Origin: Oscillospiraceae bacterium
Lineage (GTDB): Bacteria > Bacillota > Clostridia > Oscillospirales > Oscillospiraceae
Assembly (NCBI GenBank): GCA_020025515.1
Contig: JAHHRZ010000006.1
Coordinates: 1-64,000, forward strand
Reading direction: 5' to 3'
Length of the DNA stretch: 64,000 nucleotides
Shown here: in pieces, positions 33,958 through 43,275 of the stretch
Layout: every line of letters starts with the position of its first letter
Position numbering within the stretch: the stretch's first letter is position 1
Position numbers and translations under genes: made by a program
Notes under the pieces: generated by a model
Told to the model about the DNA's origin: nothing
The model's input: the letters and a program-made list of their open reading frames with translations, nothing else
Database searches by the model: none

Positions 33958-35241
33958 CTATGAATTTGTATCCCGTCCGGCTTCTTCCAGAACCAGTGTC
34001 CCTGCCATATGCTGGCCGCGGCTGCTGCGATAAATTTCAATCTCTACCACATCCCCGGGAATATGGCTCTGCAGGGCTGCCAGCAGATCCTTTTTCGTGA
34101 CAATCTTTTTTCCCGCCACGGAAGTGACCACATCCCCCTCCCGGATCCCCGCGGCCCATGCGTTGGAGCTTCTGGACACCCGGGTCACATACAATCCCGA
34201 GGGCAGGCGGTAGAACATCTGGTATTGATATTCCAGATCCATCAGCTCCACTCCCAGGCTGGGCCGTCCGGGCACATAGCCCGTCTTCACCAGCTGATCC
34301 ACCACGGTCTTCACCGTATTGGCCGGAATGGCGAAGCCCAACCCCTCTACTCCGGCACTGCTGTAGTTGTCGCCGATCTTTGCGGTATTGATTCCCACCA
34401 CCTGCCCGTAGCAGTTGATGAGAGGGCCGCCGGAATTTCCTTTGTTGAGAGCTGCGGTGGTCTGGATCAGGTTCAGTTCAATGTCATTAATCACCAGATT
34501 CCGGTTGATGGCAGAGATAATGCCATCGGTCATAGTGCCTCGCAGCTCCGGCCCCAGAGGGTCTCCAATGGCAGACACCGGATCTCCCACCTTGCAGGAT
34601 TCGGAATTTCCAAACTCTGCGGCAGCCAGATCGGACGCATCCACGGACAGCACCGCCAGATCCGTCAGCAGGTCCTGCCCCACCAGAGCGGCTTCAAAGG
34701 TCCGCTGGTCCGCCAGCGTCACCTGAATGGAGGTGGCCTGGTTCACCACATGGGCGCAGGTGATAATATATCCGTTGGCGCTCATAATCACGCCGGAACC
34801 GTTGCTTTTTCCCTCCGGCACCTCTGCGGTCACGGACACCACGGAGGGATTCACCTTCTCGTAAATCTCCTGTAAGGAAAGCGCCCCATCTTTTTTTACA
34901 TTGGGAACCGACTCCGGTGTGTTGGAAATCATCATCTGTTCCCACTTTTCTTTCGCCCTATCTTTGGCCGGCGCCGGGCGGGATTGCCGGTTCAGCGCTC
35001 CCCCCAGACTCCCTACTTGATTCTCGTTCACATTTTCCACCGGCGGGGTGTCTGTCTCAAGACGGGAAAGGCTGATTCCTACAACGCCGATCCCCAAAAT
35101 GATGGTCAGCAGAATCATGGTCAGCAGACCGCCGTGGCTTTTCGGGGGCCGGGTGCTGCCGGTTTCATAGAATCCCCCTTCCTCCGTTTTTTTCAGCTGG
35201 GTGAATTCCGGCTCCAGGGGTGTTCGATTGTCATGGTACAT
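33958..35241 (-). CDS. htrA: HtrA/DegP-like membrane-anchored serine protease
   Basis: Envelope quality-control protease of 427 residues: a cytoplasmic tail, one membrane anchor (about 40-60), a linker rich in Pro and Arg, the trypsin-like domain and one PDZ domain (about 330-415). The catalytic triad is His164 (TCAHVV), Asp194 (LLTDLAVL) and Ser270 (GNSGGP). I prefer the ATG at 35241, with GAGGTG 7 bases upstream, over an in-frame GTG three codons earlier. It sits 24 bases after a histidine kinase gene, suggesting that the two-component system controls it. Confidence 0.94.
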   Translation of the reverse strand: MYHDNRTPLEPEFTQLKKTEEGGFYETGSTRPPKSHGGLLTMILLTIILGIGVVGISLSRLETDTPPVENVNENQVGSLGGALNRQSRPAPAKDRAKEKWEQMMISNTPESVPNVKKDGALSLQEIYEKVNPSVVSVTAEVPEGKSNGSGVIMSANGYIITCAHVVNQATSIQVTLADQRTFEAALVGQDLLTDLAVLSVDASDLAAAEFGNSESCKVGDPVSAIGDPLGPELRGTMTDGIISAINRNLVINDIELNLIQTTAALNKGNSGGPLINCYGQVVGINTAKIGDNYSSAGVEGLGFAIPANTVKTVVDQLVKTGYVPGRPSLGVELMDLEYQYQMFYRLPSGLYVTRVSRSSNAWAAGIREGDVVTSVAGKKIVTKKDLLAALQSHIPGDVVEIEIYRSSRGQHMAGTLVLEEAGRDTNS

Positions 35242-35265
35242 CAGGATCACCTCGTATCGTGGGGG

Positions 35266-36708
35266 TTACAAACTATTCACCTTGGTGAGCGTAAACGTAA
35301 ACTCAGTGGCATCGCTGCTGCTGGATACGGAAATATCCTCCCCATGGCTGCAAATAATGGTTTTTACAATATACAGGCCCAGTCCCCAGCTGTCCCGATT
35401 CAGGCTTCTGCTCTTATCGATTTTATGGAACCGGTCAAAGACCAGAGGCAGCTCCTCCGCGGGAATCGGCTCTCCGGTGTTGGACACGGAGACATAGACC
35501 TTGCTGCCGGATTCCCGAATTTTCAGCCCCAGGGTTCCCTCTTCCGGGCAGAACTTCACGGCATTGTCAATGAGGTTATACACCACCTGAGTGATGGAAT
35601 CCAACTGACCTCTGGCATAGATCGGATATTCAGGAAATTCCACCTGCACATCCAGCTTCTTCTGGTTGATCTTATGTTCAAAGGTGATCAGCACCTGACC
35701 CACACATTCCGAAACGTCAAAGTTGGTCATTTGCTCCACCGGGATTCCCTGGTCATGGAGCCGGGACACATCCAGCATGCTGCGCACCAATCGGCTCAGC
35801 CGCTTGACCTCCTCAGAGACCAGATTTAAATACTGAGTCTCTTTTTCCGGTGGGATGGTACCGTCCAGAATCCCGTCGATATAGCCCCCAATGGTGGTCA
35901 TGGGAGTTTTCAGCTCGTGGCTCACATTGGCCACAAACTCCTGCCGCTGGTATTCGCTCTTTTCCAGAGAATTTGCCATGTTATTAAAGGCCAGCGCCAG
36001 TTCGTCGATCTCCATGGTGTTATCGCCGCCGGTTTCCACCCGTGCTTTCAGATTGCCGTGGCCGAATTCTTTGGCGGCATCTGCCATGGCCCGCAGGGGC
36101 TTGCACTGGTTCCGGGTCATAAAGGACACTGCGATCACCGCAAAAATGAGCATGACAAAGGCCACAACCACAAACATTTCCGTAATCTGGTTCAGCAGCA
36201 CATCCACACTGCGGACGGGCTGGGACACCACCACAAGGCCCAGAACCGTGCCGTCGGACATGGTGCAGGGAATGGCCGCATAGTAGCGCTCCTCCTCTTC
36301 GTCATAGATGCCATCCAGCTTGCCCACCCCTGTAACGCCCTGTAATCCATAGCGCACATATTCCTCCGGCAGCTTCATGCCCATATGGACACAGCCCAGC
36401 TTCTGACAGGAGCAGGTCAGCACCTGGCCCTGCGTATTGCAAAGAAGGGTATCCGTACCGGACACCATGGAGGCAAAGGTCAGATTCATGTGAAATGCCA
36501 GCCCTGTCTCCGTATAGCCCGCACCGGCGGCCAAGGCGTAGTTGATTGCCAGCTCGGAAACCGCCTGCGCGTTGGCCTTCAGCTCCTGCTCCCGTTCATC
36601 GTTAAAGAATCCCTGGGCCATGGCCCGAAAGGACAGGCCAATGCCCAAAACACTCACCAGAATAATGAGAGCCATCACGGAGAAAATACGGCTAAAGGTT
36701 GACTTCAC
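35266..36708 (-). CDS. Sensor histidine kinase with cysteine-rich external domain
   Basis: Membrane histidine kinase of 480 residues: first membrane segment (about 11-33), an extracytoplasmic domain of about 145 residues, second segment (about 178-198), HAMP (about 200-253), DHp with phospho-His264 (VSHELKTP), and HATPase with N (NLIDNAVKF) and G boxes (WGLGLYIV). The external domain holds four cysteines (90, 99, 101, 106) and His108 in a compact cluster. The start is a GTG at 36708 that overlaps the regulator stop as GTGA. It acts with the response regulator upstream and probably governs htrA. Confidence 0.92.
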   Translation of the reverse strand: MKSTFSRIFSVMALIILVSVLGIGLSFRAMAQGFFNDEREQELKANAQAVSELAINYALAAGAGYTETGLAFHMNLTFASMVSGTDTLLCNTQGQVLTCSCQKLGCVHMGMKLPEEYVRYGLQGVTGVGKLDGIYDEEEERYYAAIPCTMSDGTVLGLVVVSQPVRSVDVLLNQITEMFVVVAFVMLIFAVIAVSFMTRNQCKPLRAMADAAKEFGHGNLKARVETGGDNTMEIDELALAFNNMANSLEKSEYQRQEFVANVSHELKTPMTTIGGYIDGILDGTIPPEKETQYLNLVSEEVKRLSRLVRSMLDVSRLHDQGIPVEQMTNFDVSECVGQVLITFEHKINQKKLDVQVEFPEYPIYARGQLDSITQVVYNLIDNAVKFCPEEGTLGLKIRESGSKVYVSVSNTGEPIPAEELPLVFDRFHKIDKSRSLNRDSWGLGLYIVKTIICSHGEDISVSSSSDATEFTFTLTKVNSL

Positions 36709-37394
36709 CCGTTCACCACCTCGAACTTGTACCCCACGCCCCAGACGGTTTTGAGGCTCCACTGGTCAGAGACACCCTCCAGCTTTTCTCTCAGCCGCTT
36801 GATATGGACATCCACCGTTCGGGAGTCTCCGAAGTAATCAAAGCCCCAGACCTCGTCCAGAAGCTGGTTTCTGGTATAGACCCGGTTGGGAGAGGAAGCC
36901 AGATGGAACAAAAGCTCCATTTCCTTGGGAGGGGCATCCACCTTTTTCCCGTCTACAATCAGCTCAAAGGCATCCATGTCGATAATCAGCTTATCCAGCA
37001 CCAGGCGGTTGGATTTCTTCTCCACCACACTGCCGGTGCGGCGAAGCACTGCCTCGATTCGGGCCAGGACCTCTTTCATTTCAAAAGGCTTGGTGATATA
37101 GTCATCGGCGCCGGACTTGAGACCGGACACCTTATCCCCCGTCTCTCCCTTTGCCGTGAGCATAATAATGGGGACCTGGCTCTCGGCACGAATGGCACGG
37201 CAGACCGCCCAGCCATCCATCACAGGAAGCATGAGATCCAGCAGCACCAGATCCGGCTTGATGGCCCGGAATTTTGTGACACCCTGCCCGCCGTCTGCGG
37301 CCCAGACCACAGCATAGCCTTCTTTTTCCAAATACATCTGCAAAAGCTCTGCAATATTCTTATCGTCTTCCACGACCAAAACTGTAATTGCCAT
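36705..37394 (-). CDS. OmpR/PhoB-family response regulator
   Basis: A 229-residue regulator: receiver domain with acidic pair (EDD, 9-11), phospho-acceptor Asp53 (LLDLMLP), Thr80 and Lys102, followed by a winged-helix DNA-binding domain (about 130-226) with the OmpR-type recognition helix (SRTVDVHIKRLREKL). The ATG at 37394 has AGGAGG upstream. It is cotranscribed with the kinase gene (4-bp overlap) and htrA. A TATAAT on the minus strand at 37433-37438 may be its -10 region, but the -35 is poor, so an activated promoter is possible. Confidence 0.94.
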   Translation of the reverse strand: MAITVLVVEDDKNIAELLQMYLEKEGYAVVWAADGGQGVTKFRAIKPDLVLLDLMLPVMDGWAVCRAIRAESQVPIIMLTAKGETGDKVSGLKSGADDYITKPFEMKEVLARIEAVLRRTGSVVEKKSNRLVLDKLIIDMDAFELIVDGKKVDAPPKEMELLFHLASSPNRVYTRNQLLDEVWGFDYFGDSRTVDVHIKRLREKLEGVSDQWSLKTVWGVGYKFEVVNG

Positions 37395-37561
37395 TGCATT
37401 GCCTCCTATCATCTTCTCATTTTGTACTTACTATTATATCTATTTTTCCCTTCTTGGAGTGAACAATTTGTAAAAACTCCCGGGTTAATTTCTGTGAAGA
37501 AGAAATTTTTTCTGTGTTTTTCTCTCTTTGAGCCTCCTATCCTGACTCTCTCGGACAAAAG

Positions 37562-37603
37562 CAGGCCAAAGGCCCTCTTCTCAGGAAGAAAGCCTTTGGC
37601 CTG
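37562..37603. terminator. Bidirectional terminator after spoVAC
   Basis: A 12-bp perfect stem (37562-37573 with 37592-37603), flanked by AAAA on the left and TTTT on the right. On the minus strand it ends spoVAC and isolates it from the two-component operon. Confidence 0.85.
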
Positions 37604-37659
37604 TTTTGCAGTGTGTCCATTGTGATGCCTGTAGAGAGCATTTTGGGGGATCTTCCGGT

Positions 37660-38103
37660 TCACAACATCCTCACAATCCAATAGATGAAACCATAGACAA
37701 TGCTTGCCACTGTGCCGTATACGATCACGGGGCCGGCGATGGTAAACATCTTTGCCCCCACGCCCAGGATCATGCCTTCGCTTCGGAACTCCACGGCGGG
37801 GGCCGCCACGGCGTTGGCAAAGCCCGTAATGGGCACCAGGGTTCCTGCTCCGGCGTATTTGGCGATGTTGTCATAGAGACTGAATCCCGTCAAAATGGCG
37901 GAGATGGTCACCAGACTCATGGATGTGGCACAGCCCGCGGCCTCTTTGTCCAGTCCCACATAGAGATACAGGTTGCACAGGGCCTGCCCCAGAACACAGA
38001 TCAGCCCCCCGATCCAGAAGGCATTGAGGCAGTCCTTAAAGATTGGCGACTTGGGACTCATGGCCTTTACATAAGCGCCGTATTGCGCTTCATTCATCTT
38101 CAT
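37660..38103 (-). CDS. spoVAC: Stage V sporulation protein AC (SpoVAC)
   Basis: A 147-residue forespore inner-membrane channel protein for dipicolinic acid and water passage in spore maturation and germination. Four to five hydrophobic segments and the family patterns AGAGTLVPITGFANAVAAP and GVGAKMFTIAGPVI are visible. The ATG follows AGGAGGG. Unusually, no spoVAD or spoVAE lies beside it: the terminator follows and engB is upstream. The upstream region holds a sigma-G-type promoter. Its being a lone paralogue, with a complete spoVA operon elsewhere, is possible. Confidence 0.93.
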   Translation of the reverse strand: MKMNEAQYGAYVKAMSPKSPIFKDCLNAFWIGGLICVLGQALCNLYLYVGLDKEAAGCATSMSLVTISAILTGFSLYDNIAKYAGAGTLVPITGFANAVAAPAVEFRSEGMILGVGAKMFTIAGPVIVYGTVASIVYGFIYWIVRML

Positions 38104-38124
38104 CCAATTCCCTCCTTATGCACC

Positions 38125-38153
38125 TAGTATGACCAAATAGAGCCGGTTCATTC
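38125..38153 (-). promoter_or_regulatory. Sigma-G/sigma-F-type promoter of spoVAC
   Basis: On the minus strand: GAATG (38149-38153), a 17-bp spacer and CATACTA (38125-38131). This matches the forespore consensus GHATR-N17/18-CATAHTA at every listed position. It lies 22 bases before the spoVAC ATG. Sigma-F and sigma-G cannot be told apart by this; spoVA genes are usually sigma-G dependent. Confidence 0.82.
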
Positions 38154-38172
38154 GGAAAAATTCCAAGCAAAA

Positions 38173-38203
38173 ACCTGCTGAAACCCATATGGTTCCAGCA
38201 GGT
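38173..38203 (-). terminator. engB terminator
   Basis: An 8-bp stem (38173-38180 with 38196-38203) with further imperfect pairing inside, 10 bases beyond the engB stop, followed on the minus strand by TTTT. It ends the tig-clpP-clpX-lon-engB block. Confidence 0.75.
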
Positions 38204-38212
38204 CGCTTGTGA

Positions 38213-38800
38213 TTATCTCTTTTCGCAGGCACGAAGGATCCAGGAAAGCAGGTCTTCTCTTCCCGTCCGCTTTTCCGCGGAGAAGGGAAGCACCGGATAT
38301 TCTTCGGTGAGCTCCAAATCCAGACGGATCTGGTCCAGATTGGCCTGGATCTCGCTTTTTTTCACCTTGTCCAGCTTGTTGGCCACCACCACAAAGGGAC
38401 AGCCGCTGTTTTTAAACCAGTCGGCCATGGTGCAGTCATTCATGGTGGGGTTGTGCCGGGCGTCCACAATGAGGATTCCCAGAGAGATTTCCGCCTCGGC
38501 AAAATAGCTCTCCATGAGTTTCCCCCAGCGCTCTTTTTCAGACCGGGACACCTTGGCATAGCCATAGCCCGGCAGATCCACGAAATAGGCCTTGTCATCT
38601 ACCTTAAAATAGTTGACATGGATGGTCTTTCCCGGGGACTCGCCCACCCGGGCGAAGTTCTTTCGCTGCAGCAGGCAGTTGATGACCGAGGACTTTCCCA
38701 CATTGGACTTTCCCGCAAAGGCGATCTGCGGAAGTCCGTCCCGGAAAAAGTCCTTGGGATTGGCAGCCGAGCGAATAAATTCTACTTTTTGCAGGTTCAT
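38213..38800 (-). CDS. engB: Ribosome biogenesis GTPase EngB (YsxC/YihA)
   Basis: A 195-residue essential GTPase for assembly of the large ribosomal subunit. The G motifs are all present: G1 AGKSNVGKSS (29-38), G2 within GKTIHVNYF, G3 DLPGYGYAK (near 75), G4 NKLDK (near 141) and G5 FSAEK. Length is typical. It follows lon by 8 bases, as in many Firmicutes, and is preceded by AGGAGG. Firm identification. Confidence 0.96.
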   Translation of the reverse strand: MNLQKVEFIRSAANPKDFFRDGLPQIAFAGKSNVGKSSVINCLLQRKNFARVGESPGKTIHVNYFKVDDKAYFVDLPGYGYAKVSRSEKERWGKLMESYFAEAEISLGILIVDARHNPTMNDCTMADWFKNSGCPFVVVANKLDKVKKSEIQANLDQIRLDLELTEEYPVLPFSAEKRTGREDLLSWILRACEKR

Positions 38801-38808
38801 AATGCCTC

Positions 38809-41220
38809 CTACTGTTGAATGGCAGGCTGACGGACCGGGGCATTGGCTTCCTGCACCATGGCAGGATCCAGGCTGACCGGCTTCACCTCTTCAGACTTTG
38901 GCAGAAGGGCCACCTCCAGCACCTTGGACACATGATCTACAGAAATAAAGTTCAGCGCCTTGCGAACGGTCTGATCGATCTCCTCCAGATCCCGGCGGTT
39001 GGCCTCCGGAATGAGGACCGTCTTAATGCCATGGCGCAGAGCCGCCATGGTTTTTTCCTTCAGGCCTCCGATGGGCAGGACTCTGCCCCGGATGGAGATT
39101 TCTCCGGTCATGGCCACATCCCGGCGCACCCGCCGCTCCGTCAGGGCAGAGACCATGGCGGTGCACACCGTAATGCCCGCAGAGGGGCCGTCCTTGGGTA
39201 TGGCTCCCTCGGGGAAATGGACATGGATGTCCTTGGTCTTATAGAAGTCCGGGGCAATCCCCAGATCTTGCGTCTGAGAACGGATGTAGGTGAGGGCCGC
39301 GTGGACGGATTCCTTCATCACATCCCCCAGATTTCCGGTGAGCTCCAGCTTTCCGCTGCCCTCCATCACATTGACCTCCACCTCCAGAGTCTCGCCGCCC
39401 ACACTGGTCCAGGCCAGACCTGTCACCAGGCCCACAGGGTCCACGGCTGGCAGCGCATCGGGCAGGTACCGGCGCACTCCTAGATAGTCCTCCAGATTGC
39501 CGCCAGTTACCGTGAGCTTCTTGGGGGTCTCCATTTCCACCAGCTTTTTATCTGCCTTACGGCACACGCTGCCCAGATGACGCTCCAGATTCCGGACGCC
39601 GGATTCTCTGGTATAGCAGGTGATGATCTCCCGAATGGCTTCATCTGTGACCTTCAGCTGAGACTTTTTGAGTCCGTGCTTCTTCATCTGCTTGGGCAGC
39701 AGGTGATCCTTGGCAATCATCAGCTTCTCTTCGTCGGTATAGGAACCCAGCTCAATGACCTCCATCCGGTCCAGCAGAGGCCGGGGGATGGTGTCCAGGG
39801 TATTGGCGGTGGTGATGAACATGCATTGGCTCAAGTCAAAGGGAATCTCCACATAGTGATCCCGATAGGTGCTGTTCTGCTCTGCGTCCAAGACCTCCAA
39901 GAGAGCAGAGGCGGGATCTCCCCGGTGGTCGGTGCCCATCTTGTCCACCTCATCCAGCAAAAGCAGAGGGTTTTTGGTGCCGGCCTGCGTCATGGCGGTC
40001 ATGATGCGGCCGGGCATGGCCCCCACATAGGTCTTTCGGTGGCCCCGGATCTCCGCTTCGTCATGGACGCCGCCCAGAGAGATCCGTGCCATTTTCCGGT
40101 TCAGGCACCGGGCAATGGAATAGGCAATGGAGGTCTTGCCCACGCCGGGAGGGCCCACCAGACAGATGATCTGACCGGGAAGCTCCGGCGCCATCTGCTT
40201 GATGGCCAGAATCTCCAGAATCCGCTCTTTCACCTTTTCCAGACCAAAATGGTCATGGTCCAGAATCTTTCGGGCGGCCTGAATGTCCACACGCTCCTTG
40301 GTGGTCTGATTCCAGGGCAGTTCCAGAACAGTATCCAGGTAGTTTTGCAGCACGGCGCCCTCAGAAGAGCCAAAGGGCTGCTTTCCCAGCCGGGCGATGT
40401 CCTTGAGCAGCTTCTTCTCGGATTTCTCCTCCAGATGCAGCGCCTCCACCTTCTGGCGGTAGGTGTTCTGATCGTCCTGCTCGTCCTCCTCCCCCAGTTC
40501 GCTGCGGATGGCCCGCAGCTGCTCATGGAGGAAGTATTCTCTCTGGTTCTGGTCGATCCGCTCCTTGGTTTTTTCCTGAATCTCCAGTTCCAGCCGCAAA
40601 ACCTCCAGCTCCCGCCGAAGCAGGATCACCGCCTGCTCCAGGCGGCTCACAGGAGCCAGGAGGCCCAGAAGCGCCGCCTTTTTCCCGTATTCAAAGCCGA
40701 CATGCTGCAAAATCGTGTCCGCAATGAATCCCGGCTCGTGGGAGGCAATGAGGCGGAGCTGCAATTCCTGCGCCGGCTTCTGAATCAGCTCCAGATACTC
40801 GTCAAACCGGACCACGGCCTCCCGCATGAGGGCCTCGCATCTGGCGGAGATGGTCTCCACCTGGCGCTCCGGCAGCATCTCCACCCGGCCCACAAGGCAG
40901 GGCTCCGTCTGGTTCAGGTGAATCAGCTTGGCCCGGTACTCTCCCTCCACCAGAATTCGGGAAAGATTCTCCTTTACCCGGAGGATCTGCTTGATTTTGG
41001 TCACCACGCCCACGCTGTAGAGCTGCTTTTCCGTGGGGTCGTCGTCTTCAATATTCTTTTGCGCCACAAGAAAGATCCGCTGATCCGTCTTCATGGCAAG
41101 CTCCAGGGCCTTAATGGATTTCTCCCGGCCCACATCAAAATGGAGCATCTGCTTGGGGAATACCACAAGGCCCCGCAGCGCCATAATCGGCATACGCTCC
41201 GAAACAATGATTTCATCCAT
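38809..41220 (-). CDS. lon: ATP-dependent protease Lon (LonA)
   Basis: AAA+ serine protease of 803 residues. It has the N-terminal LON substrate domain (about 8-205), a coiled coil, the ATPase domain with Walker A GPPGVGKTS (near 357) and Walker B LLLDEVDKMG, and the C-terminal protease domain with the Ser680/Lys723 dyad (KDGPSAG, GGLKEK). A 20-residue tail after the protease core is extra. I start at the ATG at 41220, with AAAGGAG 7 bases upstream, rather than an in-frame start 17 codons earlier. It follows clpX after a 130-base gap and precedes engB. Confidence 0.96.
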   Translation of the reverse strand: MDEIIVSERMPIMALRGLVVFPKQMLHFDVGREKSIKALELAMKTDQRIFLVAQKNIEDDDPTEKQLYSVGVVTKIKQILRVKENLSRILVEGEYRAKLIHLNQTEPCLVGRVEMLPERQVETISARCEALMREAVVRFDEYLELIQKPAQELQLRLIASHEPGFIADTILQHVGFEYGKKAALLGLLAPVSRLEQAVILLRRELEVLRLELEIQEKTKERIDQNQREYFLHEQLRAIRSELGEEDEQDDQNTYRQKVEALHLEEKSEKKLLKDIARLGKQPFGSSEGAVLQNYLDTVLELPWNQTTKERVDIQAARKILDHDHFGLEKVKERILEILAIKQMAPELPGQIICLVGPPGVGKTSIAYSIARCLNRKMARISLGGVHDEAEIRGHRKTYVGAMPGRIMTAMTQAGTKNPLLLLDEVDKMGTDHRGDPASALLEVLDAEQNSTYRDHYVEIPFDLSQCMFITTANTLDTIPRPLLDRMEVIELGSYTDEEKLMIAKDHLLPKQMKKHGLKKSQLKVTDEAIREIITCYTRESGVRNLERHLGSVCRKADKKLVEMETPKKLTVTGGNLEDYLGVRRYLPDALPAVDPVGLVTGLAWTSVGGETLEVEVNVMEGSGKLELTGNLGDVMKESVHAALTYIRSQTQDLGIAPDFYKTKDIHVHFPEGAIPKDGPSAGITVCTAMVSALTERRVRRDVAMTGEISIRGRVLPIGGLKEKTMAALRHGIKTVLIPEANRRDLEEIDQTVRKALNFISVDHVSKVLEVALLPKSEEVKPVSLDPAMVQEANAPVRQPAIQQ

Positions 41221-41350
41221 AGGAACGCTCCTTTGCAGTATTTTGGCAAAATCACAGTGATATTCTACCAAAAAGCCGCTGTAAATTGGAAATACGGAGG
41301 CACCACGGCCCAGTGCCGCAGTGCCCCCGCTTACTACAATATTTTCCCTC

Positions 41351-42619
41351 TTATGCCCCGGTTTTCACACGGGCCTTGGGTCTGGGATGTGCCTCGTCGC
41401 GCACGATCTCGGGGGCCCCGCCATTGGCGCAGTCAGCCGTAATAACGACCTTCTGGATCGTGAGGTCTGAGGGGATCTCAAACATAATCTGAATCATAAT
41501 CTCTTCCATGACAGCCCGCAGACCACGGGCGCCAATCCGGCGATCCACAGCCTTCTGGGCAATGACCTGCAGGGCATCTTCCGTGATGTCCAGTTCCACA
41601 TGGTCCAGCTCCAGAAGCTTTTTATACTGCCGGGTCAGAGCATTTCTGGGCTCTGTCAGAATCCGGACCAGGTCATCCTTGGTGAGGCTGTTGAGGGTGG
41701 TGATTACCGGCAGACGGCCCACCAGCTCGGGGATAATGCCGAATTTCAGCAGGTCATGGGGCTGCACCTGGGCAAAGAGCTTGCCCACATCCCGTTCGGT
41801 CTTTCCCTGCACAGGGGCATCGAAGCCGATGGCAGAGCGGGCGGTGCGGTTCTCGATGATCTTGTCCAGACCGTCAAAGGCGCCGCCGCAGATAAACAGA
41901 ATGTTGGAGGTGTTGATCTGAATCATTTCCTGCTGGGGATGCTTGCGTCCGCCCTGAGGGGGAACGGAAGCCACAGTGCCTTCCACGATCTTCAGGAGGG
42001 CCTGCTGGACACCTTCGCCGGAAACATCCCGGGTGATGGAGGTATTCTCGCTCTTTCGGGCGATCTTGTCCATCTCGTCAATGTAGATAATGCCCCGTTC
42101 TGCCAAATCCATGTCGAAATCTGCCGCCTGCATCAGCCGCAGGAGGATGTTTTCCACATCGTCACCCACATAACCGGCTTCGGTGAGGGTGGTGGCATCG
42201 GCAATGGCGAAGGGTACATTGAGGATCTTCGCCAGGGTCTGGGCAAAGAGGGTCTTGCCGCTGCCCGTGGGGCCAATGAGCAAAATATTACTCTTTTGCA
42301 GCTCTACATCGGAATCCGCTCCGAAATAGACCCGCTTATAGTGGTTATACACTGCCACGGCCATGGCCATTTTCGCCTGATCCTGACCGACAATGTATCC
42401 GTCCATAAAGTTCTTGATTTCCACGGGGGTGGGCAATGTCTCAGGTACCCGGATATTGCCCGTGGGGGATTGGGGCGTTTCATCCAGCAGAAGGCTGCTG
42501 CATACCTGCACGCACTCGCTGCAGATATACACGCCGGGGCCGGAAATCATGCGCTCCACCTGTGTCTCCCGCTTCCCACAGAAGGAACAGCGAATTCCCT
42601 GTTCATCACGTTTTGCCAT
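41351..42619 (-). CDS. clpX: ClpX, ATPase subunit of ClpXP
   Basis: Unfoldase that feeds substrates to ClpP. The 422-residue protein has the N-terminal zinc-binding domain (Cys11, Cys14, Cys33, Cys36), Walker A GPTGSGKT (near 117), Walker B IIYIDEMDKI (near 177), the GYVGDDVE pore loop region and the RKSEN motif. The ClpP-docking IGF loop appears as IGFDAP near 270. It starts 21 bases after clpP with GGAGG upstream. Confidence 0.97.
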   Translation of the reverse strand: MAKRDEQGIRCSFCGKRETQVERMISGPGVYICSECVQVCSSLLLDETPQSPTGNIRVPETLPTPVEIKNFMDGYIVGQDQAKMAMAVAVYNHYKRVYFGADSDVELQKSNILLIGPTGSGKTLFAQTLAKILNVPFAIADATTLTEAGYVGDDVENILLRLMQAADFDMDLAERGIIYIDEMDKIARKSENTSITRDVSGEGVQQALLKIVEGTVASVPPQGGRKHPQQEMIQINTSNILFICGGAFDGLDKIIENRTARSAIGFDAPVQGKTERDVGKLFAQVQPHDLLKFGIIPELVGRLPVITTLNSLTKDDLVRILTEPRNALTRQYKKLLELDHVELDITEDALQVIAQKAVDRRIGARGLRAVMEEIMIQIMFEIPSDLTIQKVVITADCANGGAPEIVRDEAHPRPKARVKTGA

Positions 42620-42640
42620 CTAGTCGAATCCTCCGAATCT

Positions 42641-43222
42641 CTAGCGATTGGTGATGACCTTATCAACGATGCCGTAATCCATGGCCTCCTGGGCAGACAT
42701 GAAGTTGTCACGCTCACAATCGGCGGTGACCGTCTCCACATCCTTTCCGGTACGCTCTGCCAGAATGCCGTTCATACGCTTCTTGATGGTCTCCAGCCGC
42801 TTCAGGTGCAGTGCCATGTCTGTGATCTGCCCCTGAGTGCCTGCGGAGGGCTGATGGATCATGATTTCTGCATTGGGCAGGGCCATACGCTTGCCCTTGG
42901 TGCCGGCAGCCAGAAGGAAGGCGCCCATAGAGGCGGCCATACCCACGCAGATGGTGGCCACATCGCACTTCACATACTGCATGGTGTCATAAATGGCCAT
43001 GCCGGCTGTGACGCTGCCGCCGGGGCTGTTGATATAAAACTGAATGTCCTTGTCGGGGTCCTGGGATTCCAGATACAGCAGCTGGGCCACCACCAGGCTT
43101 GCGGTGGCGTCGTTGACCTCCTCCGACAGGAAAATAATGCGGTCATTGAGCAGACGGGAAAAAATATCATAGCTACGCTCTCCGCGGCTGGTCTGCTCTA
43201 CTACATAGGGAATAAAACTCAT
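42641..43222 (-). CDS. clpP: ClpP protease subunit
   Basis: Self-compartmentalising serine protease of 193 residues with the complete catalytic triad Ser98 (GMAASMG), His123 (MIHQPS) and Asp172. The N-terminal processed region and oxyanion GGSVTAG are typical. It lies between tig and clpX, the common bacterial order. Length and motifs leave no doubt. Confidence 0.97.
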   Translation of the reverse strand: MSFIPYVVEQTSRGERSYDIFSRLLNDRIIFLSEEVNDATASLVVAQLLYLESQDPDKDIQFYINSPGGSVTAGMAIYDTMQYVKCDVATICVGMAASMGAFLLAAGTKGKRMALPNAEIMIHQPSAGTQGQITDMALHLKRLETIKKRMNGILAERTGKDVETVTADCERDNFMSAQEAMDYGIVDKVITNR

Positions 43223-43275
43223 GGCGTAAATCTCCTTTCCGGGGTTTGAGACATTGTAACCAGGAAAGAGGCAGA

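Noticed and set aside
39577..41442. A 621-codon plus-strand open frame opposite lon
   Set aside because: Same cause; the lon frame is complete with catalytic residues, and the antisense product is low-complexity in Gln, His and Leu.
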